From Gorsachius magnificus (Eukaryota; Chordata; Aves; Pelecaniformes; Ardeidae), in contig CM067084.1 of assembly GCA_034008185.1 (NCBI GenBank), forward strand, positions 60,402,599 through 60,466,598: DNA of 64,000 nucleotides, written 5' to 3'. Both the position numbers and the translations under genes were made by a program. Within the stretch, counting starts at the first letter, position 1, and each line of letters starts with the position of its first letter. Of this stretch, positions 33,540 to 47,400 are shown piece after piece. A model generated the notes under the pieces. The model was not told the DNA's origin, searched no databases, and was given only the letters and a program-made list of their open reading frames with translations.

Positions 33540-34511
33540 TGTATTGGGTTTCTGTGGCAAGGTCTTGGTAGTGGGGTGGCTACAGGGGTGGCTTCGAGAA
33601 GCTGCTAGAAGTTTTCCCTGTGTCTGCCGCTGGCCAAGGCCAAGCCAATCAGCGACAGTGCAAGTGCCTCTGTGATAACATATTTAAGAAGGGAAAAAAA
33701 AATGGCTGCATCTCAGAGCGGAGGAGAGGAGTGGCAAGAAGGGGGAGGGGCCGGCCGGTTCCCCCCCCCACAGTGGAGCAGATCTCCACCTGTAGCCCGT
33801 GGAGTACCCCATGCCGGAGCAGGTGGATGCCCAAAAGGCTGTGACCCCGTGGGAAGCCTACGCCAGATCAGGTTCCTGGCAAGCCATTGAGGACCCGTGG
33901 GGGGAGGAACCCAGGCCGAAGCAGGGTTGCCGGCAGAACTTGTGACCCTGCAGGGGACCCAACGCTGGAGCAGTCTGCTCCTGAGGGACTGCACACCGTG
34001 GAAATTATGGGCCCATGCTGGAGCAGTTCGTGAAGAACTGTAGCCCATGGAAAGGACTCACATTGGAGAAGTTTGTGGAAGACTGTCTCCCGTGAGAGGG
34101 ACCCCATGCATGAGCAGGGGAAGTGTCCTCCCCTAGGAAGAAGAAGCGGCAGAGACAACGTGTGATGAACTGACCTCAACCCCCATTCCCGTCCCCCTGT
34201 GCCACTGGGGGGAGTAGGTAGAGGAACTGGGAGTGAAGCTGAGCCCAGAGAAGAAGGGAGGGGTGGGGGGAAGGTTTTTAAGATCTAGCAGTTTTTCTCC
34301 TCTCCTTCTCTGATTTTGATTGATAATAAATTAATTATTTTCAAGTTGAGTCTGTTTTGCCCATGATGGTAACTGATAAAATGATTTCTCCCTGTCCTTA
34401 TCTCAACCCACGAGCCTTTTGATTTACTTTTCTCTCTTCTGTCCGATTAGAGGGGAGTGATAGAGCGGCTTTGGTGGGCCCCTGGTGTCCAGCCAGGGTC
34501 AAACCACCACA
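33540..34511 (+). repeat. Solo ERVL LTR inside CR1
   Basis: 972 bp, starting TGTATTGGGTTTCTGTGGCA and ending CAAACCACCACA. Flanks CACGT (33535-33539) and CATGT (34512-34516) are a 5-bp duplication with one CpG transition. AATAAA lies near 34325. This is the only LTR here on the plus strand, and its family differs from element 1. Confidence 0.9.
33775..34125 (+). repeat. Degenerate tandem repeat inside the LTR
   Basis: Units of very roughly 50 bp share GGAGCAG and CCCGTGG-type blocks (for example CTGGAGCAG and GTAGCCCATGGA). Spacing is irregular. Confidence 0.6.
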
Positions 34512-34690
34512 CATGTCCAGCTTCTTGTCCACCAGCATGCCACAGTCCTTCTCTGCAGGGCTGCTCTCAATCCCTTCATGTCCCAGCCTGTATTGATACT
34601 GGGGGTTGCCCTGACCCATGTGCAGGACCTTGCACTTGGCCTTGTTGAACCTCATGAGGTTGACTTGAGTCCACTTCTTGATCTTGTAAA

Positions 34691-35613
34691 GTGCGTTAAA
34701 TTTTCCTCAGGGAGTTTTCTCACTCCTAAAGGAAAGATTCTTATTTTATTTTAATTCCTTCATAAGAGAGTTAATGCTATGTTATGTGTTATTTAAACAC
34801 CTAGAAATTTCAGTCCCTAACAAAAAAAATGCATGTCCTGAAAGTGAAATGTAGTGATTGTTATGGTGTCTTTACAAATTAAATTTCAAATCACTGGCTT
34901 TCAATAAATAGACTTCTTTTGCTCTTCTAATATAATTATCTCTGTGTTTATCTTCCCTACAAAGGCACAATGAATAATTCTCTAAATATGTAGATGAAAT
35001 CTTACTCATAATTCATTGACTCCTTTCTTTCCCTTTTATGACCCTCAAATATTTGTCAATATAGTCACTGTAAGATCACAGAAACTGTTGCTTTAAAGAA
35101 GTCACTGTTTCCTATTTCCTCTGTTCTAAGGCTTTCCAAAGTTACCAGGACTCAGAAACATATTTTCTGTATGGGTGACCCCAAAGCAATAGGTTAAGTA
35201 CAAACTTGGATATCAAGACTTCCAGACCTGCTAACGCTGAACCATGAATTTGTCAGCCCAGGTAGTTTCCTTTATTGGGATAAAATGTGTAATTATTTTA
35301 ACAGAGACCAAGATTTTGTTTACATTATGTATATTTTTAAATGAGTTAGTTTTAGGCTGATTTAAATTATTTTTGAGAACTTGCACTGAGGATAACTTGA
35401 GGTCTATGTCCAGAAAGGGGGACTGTAAAATAAGGACATAAATTCTATTGATTGAAAGAATTTCTTTTGTCATAAAGATCTCTTTGAATATAAAATGTCT
35501 TGTATCCTATTGTAATTTCTCTGGACTATCTATTTAAATATAAGCATAGATTTATAAAATTTACTTCTTACCATTGAAATACTTATTTTTGCATTCATAT
35601 GCTATGGCAATGA
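34691..35613. other. Unique AT-rich DNA
   Basis: No gene or repeat recognised. Confidence 0.6.
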
Positions 35614-35618
35614 CCACT

Positions 35619-36214
35619 TGTGACGGTTTGACCTTGGCTGGATGCTAGGTGCCACCAAGCCGCTCTATCACTCCCCTCTTCAGCAGGACATGTGGGGAGA
35701 AAATAAGATGGAAAAGAAAAAAAACACCTCATGGGTCAAGATAAAGGCAGTTTAATAAAAAGCAAAACCAAAGGCCATGCACGGTAGCAAAAGGAAATCA
35801 AGATTTTATTCTCATGTTCCCTTTAGCAGGCAACGTCCAGCCACTTCCCGGGAAGCAGGGTTTCAGTACAGATAGTGGTTGCTCCAGAAGACAAAATGTC
35901 ATAAAAAATGAATGTCCCCCTTCCTCCTTTCCCCTTAGCTTTTATATCTGAGCCGACGTCATACGGTATGGAGTATCCCTTTGGTTGGTTTGGGTCAGGT
36001 GTCTTGGCTACGCCCCCTCCCAAGATCTTTCCACCTCCCAGCCCACGGGTGTTGGTGGGGGAATGTTGGAGACACAGACTTGATGCTGTGCAAGCTCTGC
36101 ATCTCTGATAACCACTGGTGTGTTATCAGCACCTTTCTGCATACCAAGAGAAAGCACAGCACTATGAGGGCTGCTATGAGGAAAACTAACTCCATGCCAG
36201 CCTGACCCAATACA
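35619..36214 (-). repeat. Solo LTR, diverged ERVL family
   Basis: 596 bp, TG...CA (minus strand from TGTATTGGGTCAGGCTGGCA at 36214 to CCGTCACA at 35619). An exact duplication, CCACT, lies at 35614-35618 and 36215-36219. It contains the GACGTCATACGG promoter-like block near 35953 and TTTAATAA as poly(A) region, both shared in position with the element 1 LTR. Confidence 0.92.
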
Positions 36215-36219
36215 CCACT

Positions 36220-36914
36220 GTATAAACCTTCTCTCTATCCTCCTGTCCATCTGTATACCTTCTCTCTATCCTCCAATACTAGGAAGGATCTTTAGTACAG
36301 CATTTTAAAGAAAATTATAAATAATGCTTTTCTGTTTAATGATGTAATTTGGATTACTAGACTGTTGAAACATTAATTAAGGTAACAATAAATTTCGTAG
36401 ATGAACAGATGAAATTGTCTGTATGCTGCCTTTTCCTCCTTCTAAGCTGAAGCCAGAGATGAACCAGGATTGTCCTGGGTGGGGGTGGAGTGCTTGCAGG
36501 GCATTACCTCCTTGGAGTGAAGTGGTGTTGTCTACAGCTATCATTAGGTCCATGATCAGTATCAGTACAGAAAAGAGTGATGCTGCCATTCAGTCCCTCC
36601 AGTACAGGACTGCTGTATGTCCTGCCCAGGCATTGGTCCTAACAGCCACATGGTATGCACCTGCAGTAGAAGAGCCCTTCATAAAGAAGTGTAATTTTGT
36701 GTTGCAAAGAGAATAAATATTTTTAATTTGTTGAGGATTATTCTATTGCTATCCCAATATAAGTTTTTAATACATACTTCTATAAATTATGTATTTTGCA
36801 TTTTAAAGATAGACATGTTTATAAAAGGATTTTAAAAATGCATCATCTGGCATATGAAAATTCAAATGTCTTGTCAAACTAATTTCTCAGGATGTAGATA
36901 AAGTGCTGACTTAG
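36220..36914. other. Unique DNA
   Basis: No gene recognised. The part at 36423-36700 is GC-richer and could be an old repeat, but I cannot assign it. Confidence 0.5.
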
Positions 36915-37652
36915 TGTCATGGAGGTACCCTAAAACTAACATGGACAAAGGACAAGCTCAAACAACTTTACTTCACAAAACAACCAAAACCACACCACAA
37001 AACCCAGTGAGGGGTAAACTGAAATCAATCAACCCTCCGATAACATTTAATCCATAACAGGTTCGAGGTGTCAGTCGGGGTACTGTCACTACACCTCAAT
37101 ACACACAGGAATGATGATCCAACATGCACATGCACACACCCACTCACAAAGGGGAAACTCTCTACGTCTCATGGGTACCCCCCATAAGGTGTAATTGCTC
37201 ACCCAGGACAGGGGTGGGGGGTGAGGACTCACTCAAGGATCTATCCAGAGGAAATCACCCACCCAAAGGAGGTGAGAGCACTATATCCCAAGAATTTTCC
37301 TCAGGCGGCGTCCCAAACTAAGGGGAGAGGCTTTGAAAACAGGCCCACTGCTCCAAGAGCGCTCAAAGGGGGTCTCCAGCAGTGCCCCATTTATACCCTG
37401 TGTCAGATCTGAGCTGTGGCCATAATTGGTCATGGTCCAGAAGCTTCACCGAACCAAGGTGCCTCACTGGCTGCAGACCCTGTCTGTTGGCAGAGGGGTC
37501 CCATCTCTCCCACCCCCTTCCTTACTGTATGTGCCTGCTGGCACTGCAAAGCAGAAAAGGTGCAAAAATGAGGCACAAAAAGGTGATAATCACCATGCCA
37601 GAAGCCCTGATGTCCATAGCTGGGGGGGAGGGGGCGGAGTGTACCTGACACA
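36915..37652 (-). repeat. Probable LTR of another retroviral family
   Basis: A GC-rich block of about 740 bp, bounded by TGTCATGG and TGACACA. On the minus strand it has a good TATA box (GGGTATAAATGG near 37390) and ATTAAA downstream. The flanks CTTAG and CCCAG are an imperfect match at best, so boundaries are tentative. Confidence 0.5.
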
Positions 37653-38774
37653 CCCAGTCTAAAAAGAAGAAGAAAAAAAAGGATATTTCAAGGATTTTTG
37701 GTTACTTGTAAGGGGAGCAGTGAGGGATCTTTTTCTGTATATATGATGTGTCATCTATATTTCAATCTCTCTGGTGCAATCTATCTTTAGATGATGAGCA
37801 TTTCTCTCCTAGGTTGTCACATCAAGATTGGCCTCTCTTTCATATATAATCCTTTGAACCATATTCTATGGCAGTTCAAAGTCCTCAGTCCTATGTGAGT
37901 GTCTAATAAAAACAAATTTTAAAGAGAAAGAGATGGCAGTGATACAGTAGTGACAGGTTATAACTTGGTGAGAGGCAGGTTATAACTTCATGAAAGAATG
38001 AAATGTCTGAGAAAAGTAAAAGAAAAAAAAAATTAAAAATAAAAATCAAAAGCAAATATACATTCAAAAAACTTTAAAAAGGGCTCAGAGAAAAAAAAAA
38101 AAGATAAAAAAGAAGAAAAAGGAAGGGAATACACGAATAAAAAGATCCCAAAACAGAATTAAACAAATAATGTATGTTTCCAGGTTCAGGCACCGAAGTC
38201 AGACATGGAAGAAATGGGTTCAGTTTTATCCATTCTTTCACGGAATTTTTGTTTGTTTACCACTAAATTGCTTACTGTCAAATCAGAAAATACTAACACT
38301 GGTATCTCATTTTGATATTCATTCTTCTTATATTTCTTCCTATTATATATCTATTTTAGTTCCTTCTCAAGTAAAGTGTGGCTTTCAGATGTTCTGAAAG
38401 CTGTTTAATTAGCTTGACAGATAACACCAAAGAACTTAATGCTTTGGAGTTATATAAAAAAGTTGGTTGATACATTTATATTTAAATATATGCATAAATA
38501 TATATAAAAATATGCATACACAGATATATATATATATGAACACACATGTATATCCACCTCTGTACACTTCAGGTTTGGTAGGAGTAAGATCTTAGTTATT
38601 GATTTAGGGTTTGCTACACAGTAAAAACTGGACAACAGCATACAATTATCTTTTTTAAGAAATTATATTAAGCTACATTCAGTCATCTGTGTGGATATAC
38701 TCCTCCAGAATGTATTTTAACTCAGTTTGGAATCAATGTGTCCACATAACAAAATCTGCTTGTTGAGATTCCAC
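37653..38774. other. AT-rich DNA with purine-rich and (TA)n low-complexity tracts
   Basis: An A/G-rich tract lies at about 38000-38135 and a TA-rich tract at about 38455-38545. No gene recognised. Confidence 0.65.
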
Positions 38775-39544
38775 AGGCTAAGTGCCGGGTCCTGCACTTG
38801 GGTCACAACAACCCCATGCAATGCTAAAGGCTTGGGATGAGTGGCTGGAAAGCAACTGGGAGGAAAAGGTGGGGATGTTGGTTGACAGCCAGCTGGATAT
38901 GAGCCAGCAGTGTGCCCAGGTGGCCAAGAGGCCCAATAGCATCCTGGCTTGTTTCAGAAATAGTGTGGCCAGTAGGACCAGGGAAGAGATTATCCCTCTG
39001 TACTCAGCACTGATGAAGCTGCACCTTGAATGCTGGGTTCAGCCTTGGGCATCTCACCTCCAGGAAGACGCTGAGGTTCTGGATTGAATTGAAAGAAGGG
39101 CAACAAAGCTGGTGAGGGGCCTGGAGCACAAGTCCTGTGAGGAGCAGCTGAAGGAACTGGTTTTTTTTAGCCTGGAAAAGAGGAGGCTGAGTGGGAGACC
39201 TTATGGCTCCCTACAACTCCCTGAAAGAAGGTTGTAGCAAGGTGGGTGTTGGTCCTTTTTCCTAAGTAACAAGTCATAGGATGAGAGGAAATGGCCTCAA
39301 GTTGTGACAGGGGAGGTTTAGATTAGATATTAGGAGAAATTTCTTCCCTGAAAGGGTTGTCAAGCAGTGGAACAGGCTGCCCAGGGAAGTGGTTGAGTGC
39401 CCATCCCTGGAGGTATTTAAAAGATGGGTAGATGAGGGTGCTTAGGGACATGGTTTAGTGGTGGATTTGGCAGTGTTAGGTTTACAGTCGGACTCCAATT
39501 ATTGTAAGGGTCTTTTCCAACCTGAATGATTCTATGATTCTATG
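38775..39544 (+). mobile_element. CR1 LINE 3' fragment, plus strand
   Basis: It begins in ORF2 (GTGCCGGGTCCTGCACTTGG) and still translates to KVGMLVDSQLDMS and LACFRNSVASRTREEI pieces of the CR1 reverse transcriptase C-terminus. It ends with the octamer tail ATTCTATGATTCTATG at 39544. Frames are broken. Confidence 0.92.
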
Positions 39545-42500
39545 TTTGTATAAGGGATTAATTTAGTTAAATATATATTTGAAATTAATTCATTTTGATA
39601 TTTGATTCTATAAACTTGTACACCCCATTGTAGACATGTTCCAGTTCTAGAATTAAGAGCAGAGTCTTGGTGATACTCCACAGAACTTCAGCTCCAAGTC
39701 CATGGTTTGTTAATAGTATTGGTAAAAATATTCACAAAAGGTCTGTGATCTTTTTAACAATAATTTAATTTATATTTTTATTATATTCATAGCTGAATTT
39801 TTTTAAATAACTTTTTCTATGTAAACAAATAATTTACAATGTTTTGAATTTTGCTAAATCTGAGTATATAAGTCTTTTTGTCATATCCCAGTATAAGTGC
39901 TATGGCATGCACAATTCACTTGAGGTATAACAAAAAGTTAATTGGTTTAATTTTTCCCAAATACTATTTAGATTAAATACTAGAAAATAAAAATTGCTAT
40001 ACTAAGCATAATTAACCATAGGAACAGAAAAAGAAAAAAAAAGTCGTTGAATCTCCATACTTACAGAGCTTTACAGACATGGTAAAGCAATAAATTCCTT
40101 GGGCATTCTAAGTGTATTTTATTCTGTATTGGTGAAAAAAGACAATAGTTAAAAATAACTCCTAATTTACTTGCCTTGCCTAATGCTTTAGTCCATATTA
40201 ATTTATATGATACTCAAATATGAAAGTAGCAAGGCTGGCAGGTTGAATCCTGCTTCTACTGAAGTCACCTGGATTTCCTATCAGATTAAAAACACAAAAA
40301 AAAAACAGGTTAAGTAAAATTACCTTTTAAAGAATTATGTAGAATTACATAGAACTGTGTATAACTGAACTCTATTGTGCTGAAACTGTGGAATGATTCA
40401 GAACTGTATTAGAAAACTGATAATATGTAGAGAAAAAATATCAGTATTTCAAAGTGTTTTGAAATGTCATCTTGGAAGTTTTATTTTGTTCATAGCAATG
40501 GGCTGAGATAGGAAATGCAGGTTCTTGTGTTCTCCATCTGTAGTCCTGAAGGAGCCTAGGTCTTCTAAATCGAGAGCAAACACACAACGTGTTCTTTGGT
40601 CTGTGTAACTGCAGGGAACTGCAGCTTACTTTCCACTGCATAAGAACGAGTCAGTCAAACAAGTCAGGGGCAATATCTGGAAAACCTGTAAGTTTTATTT
40701 TTGTTAGCCTGTTTGTTGAAAAAGGATTTGTTTTTACATTTAAGAACAGCAACAAGCCTGTCACTGGCTGGTGTTTTTTTTTTTTGATTTCACTGAATTA
40801 ATCCTTTTTATGGTACCATCCTTCTTTTCTTACAGAAAGTCTTGCCATGACTTTTCAATAAATAAATTTACTGCAGACAGCTTTCTCTCAGACACAGCTG
40901 ATTTCACAGATGATCATAAAATGTTCAGGAGAGACTGCAGTAACAGAAAATACAACTTCCTGACAGAACACTATGGCTATAGTTGTTCATAAATAATAGC
41001 ACATGATTAAAATGATGTGGAGGAAATGACCACCATTACATTCAACTAGGAGAGTGTTACCAGAAGTCATCTGTATCATTCATTTCTCAGATACATCTTC
41101 TGTTTTTATTCCTCTTAACAATCTTGGGTTCTTTGATTTCAGCTATATATTCTAGATGTGCACTGTTTTTCTAAATGAAAGCATTCACCTTACATAATTT
41201 TTTTTTTGAATCAATATAACAATATTTTGAAAGTGGCTTCATATGTGGAAAATTAAGTAATTTGTAATGATTTGAAAGAAGAAACACATTTCCCTTACTT
41301 CTTTAGAGTACATATGTATATATTGACTGCACTTACATGAACTTTTCTTTGTGATATGCACTGGCTAAATATAGAAGAAATTAGAACTAAATTATTTGAT
41401 CTAATGTTTGCTAAAATATCAGAGTTGTTTTCTGCCAAGTATATGAGTTATTCAGCAACATAAAAATTAGGCATCACAAAAGGAACTATTTTAATATTTC
41501 TGAGACACATAAAAGAGGTGATTTGTTGCATTTTCATATTCATTATTTCTCTTTTATAATAATTTATTTAGTAAGCATACTGAAACTGTGTAGTGACAAA
41601 GTCATACTGAACATTCATTTAAGTAAATGCGTGAGAGAAAAAACGGAAAATATTACTATGTTTATGTTGCTGTCAAGCTTAAATATTGCTTAATTTGAAA
41701 TACAAATTCAATAGTAGGTATATAATAAATAATATCAATATCTATGCTAGAACTTTTGTAAAGTGGTGATGACTTAACTGTAAGGCAAGAAAATAAAATG
41801 TCTGTGAGCCTTTTGCAGTTGTCTTTCTTCCTATTGATCCTTGAAGTATTTTATTAAAAGGTTTGGTGGAAAAAGAGATATATTTTTCTAAAATGTTTTA
41901 ATGCAGAAGTTTAGTTCTTCCTGAATAAGCTCTCATATCACAAAATTCACACTACGTAGGGGCTTAACAAAATTTTTCAGGAGTTTGATTACTTTTAGAA
42001 ACAAGAATGGTCATCTAATCCCTATCTCTTTACTTAATCAGCAGAAACTTATCAAAGGAAATGGGCAAAGGTGTATCAGAGCAAGACAGAACAAAGATGA
42101 TCATATGGGGATTTTTTTTTTTTTACTGATAGATGTCCAGTATATTTTTTGGATGATTTTTTGTCAGTAGATTTTTTTTTCTGATTGACATATCTTTTTT
42201 CTTTGGCATTTTCAATAGATGCAAGATACTTTAAATGCTAAAGACACCATTGAAAACAGTTGCAGCTTAGTCATTTACTTCAATGAGAGATTGATCCTCC
42301 TTAAGACTGAATGAAGGAATAAATGACTATTGATGATTCAGTGCCATTGTGAGTAATTGGTTGGTTTTTAGAATGGCAATTATTCATTTGAAGGAAAGAA
42401 ATGTAATGGGCTTGTGTTTTATCTTTTATGTTTCTATTTTGTCTAACATTGAACCTCTGGAAACAAAAGCATCATAAAATAAAAAACTGTGTCAGGAGGG

Positions 42501-44309
42501 GGAAAAAAAAAAAGATAAAAGAATGGAAAGAAAATAAATCAGACCCAGATATGTCCTGAAATAAATGTTAAAAGGCTTAGACTTTATCTGAAATTTATAT
42601 CCATTTTGTTGCTAAATTCCACTGTGTCAGCTGTGTGGGAAGCCTGGTCTGATTGCATTGAAAACAGGCTGGCAGTGGCTCTTCAAGTCTGCAGGTAATA
42701 CAGCTATTACAGAACAGAACTGGCAGAAGCCTGAGCATCACATCTCTTGGTGTGTCATTGCCCATATGTGCAAGTGCATTTTTCATCTCTCCTCAAGATG
42801 CATTTTCAAAGACGTAGGGTAAAAGTTCAAAATAATTTTGACCCAGTTTTCACCTGTTCTAAGGCAAACTCAGACATTCATTTATTCTGCTTGTTCACCT
42901 GCTCCAAGTGCTACCAGGGAGTGGTGTAGGGAAGGAATTCCTCCAGCTTCTCCAGTTATTAACCACCTTCAGATGCCAAATGGATGGATTTGACCTGTGC
43001 AAGAGAAATAATAAAGTGTCTTAAATTCCCCTTATTTTGACAGATTTTGGATTAAAGGAATACATCATGTCCTTACATCTTTCTAGTAGATACATCAAAA
43101 GGAAAAGATATGCCTTAGTAATTTTTAGCCATTGTAATGTCTCATAAATATATACATATATAATATAATGTCTGACAAATATATACATATATGTAGTACT
43201 ATGTACTATATATAGTACCTTGCTTCCAAAAGAGTCCAGGTAACTTTAGACATAATGTATTTTCTTTTGCTAATTATCTTAGTACACATATGTTAAAGAA
43301 CTATAAAAACATATTTAAAAGTGACTAATATCTTTTATATATTTCTGTATGTCAATTAAAAACAATTATATGTTTTACTTTTGCAGCTTTAGATTAGAAC
43401 ACTTAGAAACTTCAGCTTATTTATACTTGCCTGTCTAACCGCTAACTTTGTAGACTTGGGAAAAAAGACTGTCAAAATAAAAAAAAAAGTTCAAGGGAAG
43501 GTTTTACTTTACTAGCTGAAGAAGAGATTGAATCTGTATATATAGTACATGTGTGTGTGTCTGTGCGGGAAACTAGCTACTTCAATTTAATAGTGTGTCA
43601 GAAGAGTGTCTGTGTATTTCTTTACCCGGTAAATCATTCTCATTCACTGTGCGCGGTATGTTTTAACAGCTTTCCACTATCAAATATCATAGTGGTAAAC
43701 AAATACAAAAGGTGAAAAAAATAGTCCCTTAGGCTAAACTATTTTGATCCTAGTACCAACTGAACTATATAGAGATACTTTTCACTCCACAGCACAAATA
43801 ATGAACAAGATCATATAACCAGTTTTGAAGAAGGTCTCTTTACAGCTTACTGGGTAGCTTATCTAATTTTTTTTTCCAGTTTTATTGCCTACAATGAATT
43901 GGATGAAATGCAATAATATCTTTCCAAATATGTTATTGAAATGTAGGGAAAGCTCTTCAGAAACAAAGGTATCAAACCCAAAATTCTTGCCTTTTCACAG
44001 AGAGCTAAACAGACCATCATATAAGGGGCATTAGAATCCAGACCACTTAGAAATCTGCCAAGTACTTCTGTTTTTACTGGGGGGGTGGGGCAGAATTTTT
44101 TTTCCTTCAGAATGGTTAGTATTGAATTAGATTAAATTCTTGAAAGATATGATTCTCCTTTATTGTGTTGCAGACAGTCCTTTTAGAAAGTGAAAAAACC
44201 CAACTTACAGAGATTCAAATGAAGAAACATCATGTCTGACAGTATAATTTACTCAGCAATTTCTCTATGTTCTCCACAGAAACAATATACACGTAATTAA
44301 TATGTAGCT
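39545..44309. other. Unique AT-rich DNA
   Basis: No gene recognised. Contains a small AT-rich tandem duplication at 43136-43220. Confidence 0.6.
43136..43220. repeat. AT-rich tandem duplication and 16-bp palindrome
   Basis: ATAATGTCTnnnAAATATATACATATAT occurs twice in a row with small changes, and the perfect palindrome GTACTATATATAGTAC follows at 43203-43218. Confidence 0.7.
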
Positions 44310-44485
44310 TGTATAATATGAGGACACTGCAGTCACATGCTTTGGTGTGCCCAGTACAAGAAAGACATGAGCAGACTGGAGCAAGTCCAGCAGAGGGACA
44401 TCAAAATGATTACGGGGCTGTAGCACAGAGTATGTCAGGAGAGTCTGAGAGACATGGATTTCTTCAGCCTGGGGAAGGAAAGGTT
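44310..44485 (+). mobile_element. CR1 fragment, decayed
   Basis: It retains GAGCAGACTGGAGCAAGTCCAG and GATTTCTTCAGCCTGGGGA-type segments of CR1 ORF2, plus strand, cut at both ends. Confidence 0.75.
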
Positions 44486-47400
44486 AACGTTAGTTCTTAT
44501 TGCTATTTTCAGCTACCTAACAGAAAGAAGAGAGTAAAGGAAAGATGGATCCCTTTGAAAGATCACCCATTGAATGTTTCTCTGGGTTCTAAGGCAGACA
44601 CATCAGTCTTCCTCAGCCAGAATGTTAGTGGTGAAGATGATGTGAAGGTCAGGATCCTGAAGAGTATGATAGTCCTAGTGGGTATTTCTTTCTCCTTTTC
44701 TTACCACAGTCTTCTTCCTCCTCTCCACTTCCCAGCTTAAGTTTGAAAATTACACAGTAGCCACACCCCAGCCTCAACTGATATAAAGAGCTGTTTCTGA
44801 TCTCAGGAGTATGCTCACAATCACTATGTAGCTATGCCAAATCTCCAAGAAGAAATACATGGACTGAAATCAGCTGAAGCCCGCTGCTCTCTTCAAAGGC
44901 TTGTTTTGTTTACTTTTCAGTTATTATAATGTTCTGGGCTGAGCCATGTGTAACATCCTTCCTCCCTCCAGCTTTTCTGGCTGACTTAAGAAGACAGACT
45001 GTTTTGGTTAACTGAGGAACATTACACAACCTGTTCATCCATCCAACTGATACAACCCTTTATCTAAAATAAAGGCACTCTTTTGTGCTGAGATAAATTC
45101 AGCTTTCTATGCAAAAGGGATGATCAGTCACTCCCTACAGTCTTTCCTTAGCTGGATGAACATACAGGCCTTGCTCGTCTCTTCACGGCCTTCTTGTCTT
45201 CTAGGGGTCTATTTCTTGGCCACAATCAGCTTCACCTGGGCTCTCTACCCCCACTCTTTGCCCGTGGGCCCTGTTAAGCTCAGGCCTAGGTATCAAGGTT
45301 CAGCCTTGTCTCTTGTTCTGACTTACTGATCAGTTTTCTTGATTGGTCTATAGACCTACATTATATGTAGCCTTGTCTCCAATCCTATTTCCATTTGTAT
45401 GTCTTGGATGTGTCTTTGACTCAAGTTATGGGTAGCTGTAGCCTCTGTCCCTTGTCCTACTGTGCTTCTTGGATGAACCTGTACATCATTACCTTGGTTA
45501 TTCTGATGCTATCTATGGAAGCTGTCTTTGTCACCAGCCTGGTCCTGTTTAGGTTCTATAAGACTGTGACTTCATTGGATGAGACAGTACTGGGTTCCCT
45601 GTTGGTGCCATCTTCCCTTGGGGAGGAGCCCCACTCCCTGGCAGAAACCTGGGGGATGGGGGAAATCCTGGGAGAAAAAAAAGCCATACCCTGAGGACTT
45701 AAAGATCTTTGCTGCCCAGAGGGTCAACTTGTTGGATGATATCTCAAGTAGTTACCGCATTGTTACCTAAGAATCAATGGCTATTTAGACTTTTGTGGTT
45801 GTTTCTTTAGAAAGATAACTGATTACATAGCTCAGTTGTTTTTAATTATAAAGAACAAATCAAAAAGAACAGAGAGAGAATCACATAGGATGAAAGTTTA
45901 TTTTACTTCATGTCTTAACGTGCATTTTCATTAGTGTTTTTTCCTATCTGAAACACTGACCAAAATGCTTTCCCCAGCTTTCTTAGAGTTATAGGCAAAA
46001 GATTCTGTCTGCTTCTGAGTATTTTTATACCTACTCATAACAAAATAGCTCCATAAATATTTCCTAGGCTTCTGTGCTTACATTCAAACTGAGCTGCAGT
46101 CCTATCTGATCATAGAAGTTAGTTTCTTCATGATGTTACAGTTTTGGTTTTGGTGGTGGTGCCTTTTGTTTTGATTATGCCCTCTAAAAAGAAGCTTTAC
46201 TCTTCTTTTACTATTTGCTGAAGATAAAAAATACATCATGTGTGTTTTACCCATCCTCCAATTTACTGGTATGTTCCAGAGTGAGAACTCCTCTTCGAAA
46301 ACACATTGATGAAAATATTCCTTGCCCTTTAAGCAAAAGAGGGGAAAGACTTTTCTGAAAAATGCAAAAAGTTAAAGAAACAAATGCTAAATCGTTCAAC
46401 ACTAAGCAAGAAGAAAGATAATTGTATCTTAATGTAACTGGGGGAAAAAAGAAGTGAGAAAAAACATTCCACAAATATTCAGAACAATTAAAAGCTAATT
46501 GGAAAACAGTACACATTCTGAAGTGAAGGTATAGTATATGTCCTGTGAAAATTAGTACCTGATAATCAGGCAATTGAATCATTCCCTAACAGAATTAGTA
46601 GCTGATTTATCTACTTACTCAGTTTTCATTGTGTAAATCAAATATGGTATGATATTTTTTAGCTAATATATAATTATGCCTGAATAAATTGCAGTAAAAA
46701 TGACTTTCAAGTCAATCGATTAGATATGTAAGACTTCTACGTCTTTTTAGAACTTTTTTTCCACATTAAAAAGGTATGATCTCATTAGATATTGAAAGAG
46801 GGAAAAGGCGTTCTGAAAAATGCAGGAAGCTGAAGAACCAAATAATTTTTAAAATACAGAGGGAAAACATGTCTTTTCCTGGTGATAAATCAGTATACAA
46901 GCTTTTAAAGGATTCTTTGATCTGATCAAAAAAGCTGGGTGTTTCTAATACATCTGTTCAAATTCTCAAGAGCCAAGAAGGGCAATTAGGGGAGTTGGAT
47001 GATTTATTGCTTCAGGGATGTAATAGACAAAACTATTCAAGCAAAACAGAACCCATGAAACTGAACTAAAATGTCTAGCTACTTGAGGCAGATAGAACCA
47101 TGCTCAAGACTTGCCAATTTTGAACTGATGGCTGATGAGAAGTAAATTTAACAATACAAACTGCAACTTTCCATCTTCTCTTGTTCATAAAATCGTTGGG
47201 ACTTTCTAACTAAACATATTCTTGCTACAGAAAGAATCTTAAGACAAGTTCATATATATGTACATTTATTAGCAGAGTGTGTAGCTGATGGCATACCTCA
47301 ACTGTGAAGGTTACCTTGGAGGAAATAAAGGAGAGAAAGAAAGAAGGAAAAGGGAAAAATTCCCATGGAAAAGAGAAGAAGAGTGATGGGAGGGAGGGAA

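Larger units (their letters stand above)
33082..34690 (-). mobile_element. CR1 LINE, minus strand, split by an ERVL LTR
   Basis: The 3' tail octamers (AGAATCATAGAATC on the plus strand) are at 33082, and 5'-truncated CR1 sequence runs to 33539. It resumes at 34512 and ends near 34690. The right part still translates to the CR1 ORF2 C-terminus ([12 protein letters not shown], minus strand 34655 down to about 34500). The break is exactly the LTR plus its target duplication, so the LTR inserted into the CR1. Confidence 0.92.

Noticed and set aside
44309..44740. 143-codon plus-strand frame as a gene
   Set aside because: Its first part is a decayed CR1 fragment and the remainder has no recognisable protein features.
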